Shown piece after piece: positions 1 to 5,318 of a stretch of DNA of 5,318 bases. The first letter of the stretch is position 1. Every line of letters starts with the position of its first letter. The notes under the pieces were generated by a model that did not search any database, had not been told where the DNA came from, and worked only from the letters and a program-made list of their open reading frames with translations. The DNA comes from Chitinophagales bacterium (GTDB lineage Bacteria > Bacteroidota > Bacteroidia > Chitinophagales > Saprospiraceae), in assembly GCA_013298445.1 (NCBI GenBank), contig JAAFHQ010000457.1, forward strand, positions 1 to 5,318, in the 5' to 3' direction. Both the position numbers and the translations under genes were made by a program.

Positions 1-59
1 CAACGGCTACGACCTGTTGTTTTTAATCGCTTTCACCTTATTAAAAACTTGACAAAGAT

Positions 60-3000
60 ATGAAAAGATCTTTACGTAGTGGCCTCCTCGCCTTGGGAGC
101 CATGCTGTGTATTTTGGCTACTTCCATTGCACAAAACAGTACCTTGCTTGGAAAGGTGCTCTCCAAGGAAGGTGATGCCATCCCCGGCGTTAACATCCTG
201 ATTAAAGGAACCACCAACGGGACGACTACCGAAATTGACGGCACTTTCCAATTGGAACAATCGCCAGCCAACCCTACCCTGATTTTTTCCGCCATCGGTT
301 TTGTAACTGTAGAAATTGTAGTCAACAATCAGCTGTTTGTTGAAGTAGTGTTACAGGAAGACACCAAACTCCTCAGCGAGGTGGTCGTTGCCGCCTTGGG
401 CATCAAACGTGAAGAAAAATCACTGGGTTACGCCGCTCAAACCATCAATTCCAATGCTGTACTCGACGCCAAAACCAACAACTGGGTCGGTTCTTTGTCT
501 GGCAAAGTGGCGGGTTTGAACATTCAGGGAGTAGGTGCAGGGCCATTGGGCTCAGCCCGGATTACCCTGCGCGGCGAGTCCTCGTTGAACCTCGACAACA
601 ACCAGGCCCTGATTGTGCTCGACGGTGTACCCGTGAGCAGCAAAATCACCGGCACTGGTTTTAATTCTCACTTGTCTGCCGATAGCCCGGTGGATTATGG
701 TTCTACCTTGTCTGACCTCAACCCCGACGACATCGAAAAAGTAACCGTACTGAAAGGCCCTGGCGCAACCGCACTGTATGGCAGCCGTGCCGCAGGTGGC
801 GCCATCATCATCACCACCAAAACGGGGGCGCGCAAAGAAAAAGGTGTAGGTATCACCTTCAACAGCAACTTCAGTATAGAGCAAGTCAACCGCTACCCCG
901 ATTACCAGTTTGAATACGGCGAAGGGCGTACCGATGCGTACTATTCTTATCTGGACAGCCCGGATGGCATCAACACCAGTACTTCTGCTGCGGCAGGTCG
1001 TGCCTGGGGGCCAAAATTCAACGGCCAACAGTATTTTCAGTACAACCCAGCATCACCAATTGGTAAGCCAACTGAGCGCACGCCTTGGGTGGCACACGAC
1101 GATTACATTTCCGGATTTTTTCAATTGGGCAAAAACTACTCCAACAGCCTTTCCTTTGAAGGCGGCAACGAAAACGGCTCGGCCCGTTTGTCTTTGACCC
1201 ACCTTAAAAATGAATGGATCATCCCCAACACTGGTTTTGAACGTTTGAACGCGGCCCTTTCGGTCAACCAGAAGCTTTCCAAGCGCCTGAAAATTTCTGG
1301 AAAAGCCAACTACACCAACAAGAAGAGCGACAACTTACCCTTGGCTGGCTACAACAATCAGAGCTTGATGTACTTCCTGATCATCGGTACTACGCCCAAC
1401 GTGCGGCCAGAATGGTTCAAGCCTTACTGGGAACCAGGATTGGAGAATGTGAAACAAAAAAGCCCCTTCAACCCCGGCCCCGACAACCCCTATCTCGGCA
1501 TGTACGAGATGCTGAACACTTTGAACAAAAATGGTTTGATCGGCAACGTTACGGCCAACTATGAGTTCTCGCCCAAACTGGATTTGCAGGTGCGCACCGG
1601 GGTAGATATGTCTTTTGAATACCGCTCCCAGCAGCGTCCTTTCAGCATGACCAAATTTCCAAGGGGGATGTTCCGCGAGGAAAACGTATTCAGTTACGAG
1701 TCCAACACCGACTTCTTGTTGACTTACAAAGACACTTACGGTGGTTTGTTCAACCTCAGTGTTTCTGCCGGAGGCAACGCCATGCGCCAGACATACGACT
1801 TTGCAGGCTTGTACGCAGATCAATTGGCACAGCCCGGCGTGTACCAGATTTCCAACAGCTTGGATCAGGCCGTAGCCGATCCGCTCAAAACCAGAAAGGC
1901 CATCAACAGTTTGTACGGAAGTGCCCAAATGTCTTACGACGAAAAAATCTTCGTCGACATCACGGGACGCAACGACTGGTCGAGTACCCTGCCTTTTGAA
2001 AACAATTCTTTCTTCTACCCCTCGGTAAGCACCAGTCTTTTGTTGAATGAAATTTTTACTTTGCCTTCCTTGGTGACTTTTGCCAAACTGCGTGCTTCCT
2101 GGGCGCAAGTAGGCAACGATACCCGCCCTTACCAAACGGCGCGTTACTACGACCGCATCTACGGCAACAGCTTTACCAATCCATCGCAGTTGTTCAACGC
2201 CGACCTGAAGCCGGAAATCACGAGCAGCTATGAATTTGGTTTGGATTTGCGTTTGTTCAAAAACCGTATAGGACTAGATTTGGCGTATTACAACAACGAA
2301 AGCCGCAACCAGATCCTCTCCATTCCGCTCGATCCAGTTTCCGGGTTCTCAAACGCACTGATCAACGCCGGCTTGATCAACAGCAAAGGAGGCGAAGTGA
2401 AGCTGATTCTGAAGCCTTTTGTAAATCCTAAATTCAGTTGGACCGCTACCTTGTTGTGGTCTACCAACCGAAGTTATGTACGCGAATTGGCCGATGGGAT
2501 TACCAATCAGATCATCTATTCACACAGTTCCAACGTCAATATCGAAGCCCGCGTGGGTGGCCGCATGGGCGACATGTATGGCCGTGGTTTTCAGCGTTCA
2601 CCTGACGGACAAATCGTCTATTCCACCAACGGATTGCCTGCGCCACTTGATCCGACCAACAAGCTATGGGGCAACGCCTTCGCGGATTGGAAAGGCAGTA
2701 TAATGAACGAATTTACGATCAAAAACGTGCGCATCAGCATCCTCTTGGACGGACAAATGGGGGGCGAAATGTACTCCCAAACCAACCACAAAAACAACAC
2801 CCTCGGCAAAACCAAAGTGACCCTGCCAGGTCGCGAAGGGGGCGTATTGGGTGTAGGTGTGGTCAAACAAGCAGATGGTACTTATGCGCCCAATACCACC
2901 AAAGTAGCGGCGAGTGCCTATTACGACAACTACTACCAGATCAGCAACGCCGAAGTCAACATCTTTGACGCTTCTTTCCTGAAAATCCGCGAAGTACGGG

Positions 3001-3215
3001 TAGAGTTCAACCTGCCAGGCCGCTGGTTGGACGGAATCGGCATCCAAAAGACCTCGGTAGCGATCTATGGCCGCGACCTGTTCAACTTCACCGATTTCCC
3101 TGGCTTCGATCCTGAAGGGGGCAACCTCAACAGTGGCACCTTGACCCCAGGCGTTGAATTGACCCAATTTCCCTCTACCCGTACCATGGGCGTGAACCTA
3201 ACCTTCAAATTTTAA
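60..3215 (+). CDS. SusC/RagA-family TonB-linked outer membrane transporter
   Basis: This is the outer-membrane barrel of a SusCD-type importer, which takes up oligosaccharides, peptides or other bulky nutrients using TonB-ExbBD energy. Residues 1-24/25 form a signal peptide: basic KRSLR start, hydrophobic core, and an S-I-A-Q cleavage region. Residues about 28-100 are a carboxypeptidase-regulatory-like beta-sandwich (GKVLSKEGDAIPGVNILIKG, then EIDGTFQL). A TonB-box-like segment LLSEVVVAALGIKREEKSLGY lies at 104-123. The plug spans about 130-255, with GSLSGKVAGLNIQ (144-156), LDGVPV (187-192), NPDDIEKVTVLKGPGATALYGSRA (split across 221-244) and AGGAIIITTK (245-254). The rest is barrel, with the family C-terminal motif near 1004-1021 (DLFNFTDFPGFDPEGG) and a terminal phenylalanine typical of BAM-assembled barrels. 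The length of 1051 aa is normal for the family. An in-frame TAA at 42-44 leaves ATG 60 as the first usable ATG. The partner SusD gene starts 11 bp after the stop. The substrate cannot be deduced; family assignment is very secure. Confidence 0.97.
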   Translation: MKRSLRSGLLALGAMLCILATSIAQNSTLLGKVLSKEGDAIPGVNILIKGTTNGTTTEIDGTFQLEQSPANPTLIFSAIGFVTVEIVVNNQLFVEVVLQEDTKLLSEVVVAALGIKREEKSLGYAAQTINSNAVLDAKTNNWVGSLSGKVAGLNIQGVGAGPLGSARITLRGESSLNLDNNQALIVLDGVPVSSKITGTGFNSHLSADSPVDYGSTLSDLNPDDIEKVTVLKGPGATALYGSRAAGGAIIITTKTGARKEKGVGITFNSNFSIEQVNRYPDYQFEYGEGRTDAYYSYLDSPDGINTSTSAAAGRAWGPKFNGQQYFQYNPASPIGKPTERTPWVAHDDYISGFFQLGKNYSNSLSFEGGNENGSARLSLTHLKNEWIIPNTGFERLNAALSVNQKLSKRLKISGKANYTNKKSDNLPLAGYNNQSLMYFLIIGTTPNVRPEWFKPYWEPGLENVKQKSPFNPGPDNPYLGMYEMLNTLNKNGLIGNVTANYEFSPKLDLQVRTGVDMSFEYRSQQRPFSMTKFPRGMFREENVFSYESNTDFLLTYKDTYGGLFNLSVSAGGNAMRQTYDFAGLYADQLAQPGVYQISNSLDQAVADPLKTRKAINSLYGSAQMSYDEKIFVDITGRNDWSSTLPFENNSFFYPSVSTSLLLNEIFTLPSLVTFAKLRASWAQVGNDTRPYQTARYYDRIYGNSFTNPSQLFNADLKPEITSSYEFGLDLRLFKNRIGLDLAYYNNESRNQILSIPLDPVSGFSNALINAGLINSKGGEVKLILKPFVNPKFSWTATLLWSTNRSYVRELADGITNQIIYSHSSNVNIEARVGGRMGDMYGRGFQRSPDGQIVYSTNGLPAPLDPTNKLWGNAFADWKGSIMNEFTIKNVRISILLDGQMGGEMYSQTNHKNNTLGKTKVTLPGREGGVLGVGVVKQADGTYAPNTTKVAASAYYDNYYQISNAEVNIFDASFLKIREVRVEFNLPGRWLDGIGIQKTSVAIYGRDLFNFTDFPGFDPEGGNLNSGTLTPGVELTQFPSTRTMGVNLTFKF

Positions 3216-3226
3216 ACCATCCAGAC

Positions 3227-4711
3227 ATGAAATTCATCCACAAAATATCCGTCATTTTTTTGGCACTCGCCTTCATGCTGAGCGCCTGCACCGAGGGCTT
3301 TGAAGAATTGAACCTTGATCCCAACCGTCCCAAAGAAGCTACTCCGGGTGTATTGTTGGGGCAGATGCAATACCGTTTTGTCAGCAATAGCATGCAGGCA
3401 GCGCGCAACTTCACCCATGAGTTGATGCAGGTAGATGCACCCCGTTCCAGCACCAGTGGCCAGGGTTTGCACCGTTACGTAGTGACACCTGGCGCGGGCA
3501 TTTGGACCAGCTTTTATACGCTGCTGAGAGACGTGGAAGACATCTACCAAATCTCCGATGGTTTGAAGGAAAACAACTACAAAGCCATCGCCTTGGTTTA
3601 CAAGTGCTGGGCGTATTCCATTATGACCGATTTGTACGGAGACATTCCTTATTCACAAGCAGTTAAAGCTGATGAGGGCATTTTTGAAGCGGCATTTGAC
3701 CAGCAAAAGGACATTTACACCCAGATCCTGAAAGACCTGGAAACCGCCAATGGCCTCTTCGACGATACCAAAGCATTGACTTATGCCGGGGATTTCGTGT
3801 ACAATGCCAATACCCTGACCAGTGGCAAAAACGTAGGCATTCAACGCTGGAAAAAATTCACCAATTCTTTGCGTTTGCGTTTGTTGTTGCGCCTTTCCAA
3901 ACGCGATGGAGAAATCAACGTCAACGAGCAAATTAAGGCTATTTTGGCGGATGCCACCAAGTATCCCGTGTTTACAGGCAATGCCGATGAAGCGATCTTT
4001 CGCTACCCTGGTACTTTCCCCTACTTCAACCCTTACTACAACGCCCGTACTTTGGACTGGCGCGATGGAACGTACTTAACCGAATTTTTCCTGGGCAAAC
4101 TCAATACGGACAAAGACCCGCGTCGTGCCATTTGGGCCATTCCGATTACTGTAAACGGAGCTTCCGTTTACCAGGGCATCAAGAGTGGCTACCCCACTAC
4201 GCTGGAATATGTGGTAGGCAAAAACTCCAGTTACCCCGACGCGCTCAAAACCCTGCCACAAATGGGCGTGATGATGCCCTATGCAGAGGTGGAATTCATC
4301 AAAGCTGAATTGGCGCTGAAAGGATTCAATACGGGCAAAACCGCCAAAACACACTTCAACGCTGGCATCACAGCTTCGATGGTGCAGTGGGGCGCGACCA
4401 TGCCTGCCGACTTCCTGACCCAGCCAAGCGTAGCCTACGATGATACGCAAAGCACCGAGAAGCAACTGGAACAGATCATGCTGCAAAAGTACTATGCTTA
4501 CTTTTTTGTAGATTATCAAGCTTGGTTTGAAAAGCGCCGCACGGGCTACCCGGTTTTGCCCCGTGGCACCGGTATTCCTGCAGAAAACCAGTTTCCCTCC
4601 AGAGTGCCTTACCCAACCTATTTGCAATCGCAGAATGCTGCTAACTTGAATGCTGCGATCGCTAAGATGGGTGGGGACAATAGCAATGTGAAAGTGTGGT
4701 GGGAGAAATAA
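3227..4711 (+). CDS. SusD/RagB-family nutrient-binding outer membrane lipoprotein (SusD-like_2 type)
   Basis: This is the surface lipoprotein that caps the SusC-like barrel and binds the incoming nutrient. The N-terminus is a type II signal peptide: basic KFIHK, hydrophobic core about 7-18, and lipobox L-S-A-C with the lipidated cysteine at residue 21. The mature start TEGFEELNLDPNRPKEATPG is typical of the SusD-like_2 subgroup. Helical TPR-like parts of the SusD fold are recognisable at about 116-175 (ALVYKCWAYSIMTDLYGDIPYSQA), 206-225 (QRWKKFTNSLRLRLLLRLSK) and 350-368 (PYAEVEFIKAELALKGFN). Near the C-terminus are QKYYAYFFVDYQAWFEKRRT (420-439), the proline-rich segment with FPSRVPYP (456-463), and the ending VKVWWEK. 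The length of 494 aa matches the family. The gene follows the SusC stop by 11 bp without overlap, so the pair is almost certainly one operon. The ligand is unknown, because no carbohydrate-active enzyme or peptidase lies next to it in this window. Confidence 0.96.
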   Translation: MKFIHKISVIFLALAFMLSACTEGFEELNLDPNRPKEATPGVLLGQMQYRFVSNSMQAARNFTHELMQVDAPRSSTSGQGLHRYVVTPGAGIWTSFYTLLRDVEDIYQISDGLKENNYKAIALVYKCWAYSIMTDLYGDIPYSQAVKADEGIFEAAFDQQKDIYTQILKDLETANGLFDDTKALTYAGDFVYNANTLTSGKNVGIQRWKKFTNSLRLRLLLRLSKRDGEINVNEQIKAILADATKYPVFTGNADEAIFRYPGTFPYFNPYYNARTLDWRDGTYLTEFFLGKLNTDKDPRRAIWAIPITVNGASVYQGIKSGYPTTLEYVVGKNSSYPDALKTLPQMGVMMPYAEVEFIKAELALKGFNTGKTAKTHFNAGITASMVQWGATMPADFLTQPSVAYDDTQSTEKQLEQIMLQKYYAYFFVDYQAWFEKRRTGYPVLPRGTGIPAENQFPSRVPYPTYLQSQNAANLNAAIAKMGGDNSNVKVWWEK

Positions 4712-4740
4712 GGAAAACACCACAAACGAATATCTTTAAC

Positions 4741-4763
4741 ACATGAGTCATCCCGAATTTTTG
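4741..4763 (+). repeat. Left terminal inverted repeat (23 bp)
   Basis: The arm begins ACATGAGTCATCCCG and ends in TTTTTG. It is the exact reverse complement of 4990-5012 over 23 bp; the match stops at both ends (4740 and 4764 do not pair). It starts 29 bp after the SusD-like stop codon. A TTAA lies at 4736-4739, one base outside the arm. Confidence 0.9.
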
Positions 4764-4788
4764 AAAAGCCAAAATCGGTCATAAACCT

Positions 4789-4803
4789 AATCGCGGAGCG
4801 ATT
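4789..4803 (+). repeat. Small hairpin copy 1 (AATCGC-GGA-GCGATT)
   Basis: A perfect 6-bp stem with a 3-nt loop. It occupies the position mirrored by the hairpin at 4966-4981. Compared with the AACCGC/GCGGTT copies, the third stem pair is T-A in place of C-G, so both sides changed and pairing is kept. It runs directly into TTGAATTT, which is also mirrored on the right side (4960-4967). Confidence 0.7.
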
Positions 4804-4810
4804 GAATTTA

Positions 4811-4834
4811 GAATAGCCCCGGTCGTCCGGGGTA
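4811..4834 (+). repeat. GC-rich hairpin, left arm of 24-bp inverted repeat
   Basis: This segment is the exact reverse complement of 4935-4958. Extending outward to 4802 gives 33 bp with one mismatch (4810 against 4959). The arm also folds on itself: CCCCGG (4817-4822), loop TCGT, CCGGGG (4827-4832). No T-run follows, so it is not a standard intrinsic terminator on this strand. Confidence 0.9.
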
Positions 4835-4854
4835 AATCGTTGGGTCAAATTGGC

Positions 4855-4915
4855 GGCAACCACGGCAGTGGTTGAACTCAATTGAGCTAAAAGTTCAACC
4901 GCATCCGCGGTTGCG
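4855..4915 (+). repeat. Central stem-loop of the element (imperfect 23-bp arms)
   Basis: Positions 4855-4877 pair with 4893-4915 across a 15-nt loop: 18 Watson-Crick pairs, one G-T wobble and four mismatches. The inner 8 pairs (GGTTGAAC with GTTCAACC) are perfect. Each arm also contains its own small hairpin: AACCAC-GGCA-GTGGTT at 4858-4873 and AACCGC-ATCC-GCGGTT at 4897-4912. The two copies differ at the fifth stem pair (A-T against G-C), a compensatory change. The 10-bp perfect palindrome CTCAATTGAG (4877-4886) lies at the turn. The region can therefore form one long stem or two short hairpins. Confidence 0.8.
4894..4912 (+). repeat. 19-bp direct repeat, copy 1 (contains AACCGC-ATCC-GCGGTT)
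   Basis: TTCAACCGCATCCGCGGTT is identical to 4963-4981. Flanking bases differ on both sides (4893 G against 4962 A; 4913 G against 4982 T), so the repeat unit is 19 bp. It holds the full 6-bp stem hairpin. Confidence 0.88.
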
Positions 4916-4934
4916 AAACCTTTTGCTACCAAAA

Positions 4935-4958
4935 TACCCCGGACGACCGGGGCTATTC
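4935..4958 (-). repeat. GC-rich hairpin, right arm of 24-bp inverted repeat
   Basis: Reverse complement of 4811-4834 without a mismatch. Its own fold is CCCCGG (4937-4942), loop ACGA, CCGGGG (4947-4952). It is separated from the central stem-loop by 19 nt, against 20 nt on the left side, so the spacing is nearly symmetrical. Confidence 0.9.
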
Positions 4959-4962
4959 AAAA

Positions 4963-4981
4963 TTCAACCGCATCCGCGGTT
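4963..4981 (+). repeat. 19-bp direct repeat, copy 2 (contains AACCGC-ATCC-GCGGTT)
   Basis: Identical to 4894-4912. The hairpin proper is 4966-4981 (stems 4966-4971 and 4976-4981). One T separates it from the next hairpin at 4983. It is the mirror partner of the degenerate hairpin at 4789-4803. Confidence 0.88.
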
Positions 4982-4982
4982 T

Positions 4983-5006
4983 GTCATCCCAAAAATTCGG
5001 GATGAC
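4983..5006 (+). repeat. 8-bp stem hairpin overlapping the right terminal repeat
   Basis: GTCATCCC (4983-4990), an 8-nt loop AAAAATTC, then GGGATGAC (4999-5006) form a perfect 8-bp stem. The hairpin ends 21 nt before the ATG at 5028, so it would lie in the leader of a readthrough transcript. The left end of the element lacks a matching local hairpin: only the outer half (4747-4754) is intact there. Confidence 0.85.
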
Positions 5007-5012
5007 TCATGT
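4990..5012 (-). repeat. Right terminal inverted repeat (23 bp)
   Basis: Exact reverse complement of 4741-4763. It is followed immediately by TTAA (5013-5016) and ends 15 bp before the ATG of the downstream gene. That leaves no space for a promoter between the element and the gene. Confidence 0.9.
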
Positions 5013-5027
5013 TTAATATCCAAAACC

Positions 5028-5318
5028 ATGAAAAAATTTACCCTCCTGTTACTGCTCTTGTGTTCCATAAGCATCTTCGCTCAAAACCAAGCAACCAGCG
5101 TGATGCTCCCCAACGGTTGGTCGCTTACCCCCGCGGGCCGCTCCCTAGAAGTAGGGGATTTTCCATTGAATATAGCGGTGTCCAGCAACCAGCAGCGCAT
5201 TGCGGTCACCAACAACGGTCAAAGCAAACAACAGATTCACCTCATCGACCCGCTGAGTGAAAAAGTGCTGGATCAGGTGGAAATACCCAAGTCATTTTAC
5301 GGCTTAAAGTTCAGCCAG
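5028..5318 (+). CDS. Secreted YncE-like beta-propeller protein, N-terminal part (3' truncated by window)
   Basis: An open frame of 97 codons runs to the end of the window without a stop. Residues 1-19 are a clear Sec signal peptide: MKKFT, then a leucine-rich core (LLLLLLCSISIF), then A-Q-N with likely cleavage beside A18/Q19. The mature part (residues 27-46 LPNGWSLTPAGRSLEVGDFP, then LNIAVSSNQQRIAVTNNGQS, then IHLIDPLSEKVLDQVEIPKSFYGLKFS) has the repeating strand pattern of a first YncE/seven-bladed propeller blade. It resembles the start of the large Bacteroidota proteins that join a YncE propeller to an alkaline-phosphatase/phosphoesterase domain. The second domain lies outside the window, so that fusion is unproven. 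The start is chosen because the signal peptide begins exactly at this ATG; the frame is also open further upstream through the repeat, but that part does not look coding. The protein is predicted to be periplasmic or surface-located. No Shine-Dalgarno is visible; the leader TCCAAAACC is A-rich. Confidence 0.8.
   Translation, partial: MKKFTLLLLLLCSISIFAQNQATSVMLPNGWSLTPAGRSLEVGDFPLNIAVSSNQQRIAVTNNGQSKQQIHLIDPLSEKVLDQVEIPKSFYGLKFSQ

Larger units (their letters stand above)
4741..5012. mobile_element. 272-bp nested palindromic, MITE/REP-like non-coding element
   Basis: Nearly the whole gap between the SusD-like gene and the next gene is a mirror-ordered set of inverted repeats. From outside in, they are a perfect 23-bp terminal pair (4741-4763 / 4990-5012), a small hairpin pair (4789-4803 / 4966-4981), a perfect 24-bp pair of GC-rich hairpins (4811-4834 / 4935-4958), and an inner imperfect 23-bp pair (4855-4877 / 4893-4915) around a 15-nt loop. 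The two inner pairs share a centre near 4885. The terminal pair is centred at 4876.5, because the left arm is 16 nt longer than the right between terminus and GC-rich repeat. No transposase or convincing ORF lies inside. Terminal inverted repeats, small size and lack of coding capacity fit a miniature inverted-repeat transposable element or clustered REP-type palindromes. The structure is seen directly; mobility is inferred. It could alternatively be a conserved structured RNA leader. Confidence 0.75.

Noticed and set aside
16..50. Possible promoter before the SusC-like gene (TTG at 17-19 and TATTAAAA at 39-46)
   Set aside because: The second box matches TAnnTTTG only in TA, and only 59 bp of upstream sequence are available. 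Not enough to call a promoter.
1335..2135. Long minus-strand open frame (266 codons) inside the SusC-like gene
   Set aside because: It is a shadow of the strong SusC coding frame, with no domain pattern and an unlikely composition rich in V, H and Q. The + strand frame has clear family motifs throughout.
4811..4840. GC-rich hairpin as a rho-independent terminator of the SusCD operon
   Set aside because: The stem is followed by TAAATCGTTGGG rather than a run of T. The same hairpin occurs inverted at 4935-4958, which fits a repeat unit better than a terminator.
4618..4932. Minus-strand open frame of 104 codons covering the 3' end of the SusD-like gene and part of the repeat element
   Set aside because: It is antisense to a well-supported gene, and its first half is the translated palindromic repeat. 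Such frames arise as by-products of repeats; there is no signal peptide or recognisable domain.
4741..5012. CRISPR array
   Set aside because: The repeats are nested and mostly inverted, the only direct repeat is 19 bp in two copies, and there are no regular spacers.
5009..5260. Plus-strand open frame starting in the right terminal repeat
   Set aside because: It overlaps the signal-peptide-bearing YncE-like frame in another phase, and its product (rich in R, P, Q, H) looks non-coding.

Overview
The window looks like chromosomal DNA of a Bacteroidota bacterium. It carries a SusC/RagA-type TonB-dependent transporter followed directly by its SusD/RagB-type lipoprotein, a pairing characteristic of this phylum. 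No Shine-Dalgarno sequence is visible before any start codon, which also fits. Base composition is balanced and even across the genes. That, with the palindromic repeats between genes, suggests an environmental lineage (Saprospiria-like, such as Haliscomenobacter or Lewinella) more than a gut Bacteroides. This placement is an inference.

Layout, all genes on the + strand: (1) positions 1-59 are leader sequence; an in-frame TAA at 42-44 fixes the SusC start at or after the ATG at 60. (2) 60-3215 is a complete SusC-like outer-membrane transporter of 1051 aa. (3) After an 11-bp gap, 3227-4711 is a complete SusD-like surface lipoprotein of 494 aa, of the SusD-like_2 type. The two should be co-transcribed and form one import complex, with the barrel below and the lipoprotein as lid. 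No enzyme gene is present to reveal the substrate. (4) 4712-5027 is a 316-bp intergenic region almost filled by a 272-bp nested palindromic element (4741-5012). (5) 5028-5318 is the first 97 codons of a secreted protein that resembles the N-terminus of YncE-type beta-propeller proteins, some of which are fused to an alkaline-phosphatase-like domain. It is cut by the window edge.

The most unusual part is the element at 4741-5012. It has perfect 23-bp terminal inverted repeats, an inner perfect 24-bp inverted repeat whose arms are themselves GC-rich hairpins, and four copies of a small hairpin of the type AACCGC-loop-GCGGTT. The stems of those copies differ by paired, compensatory substitutions. 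It encodes no transposase and ends 15 bp before the next start codon. It is best read as a non-autonomous MITE/REP-like composite repeat that now forms the leader of the downstream gene.
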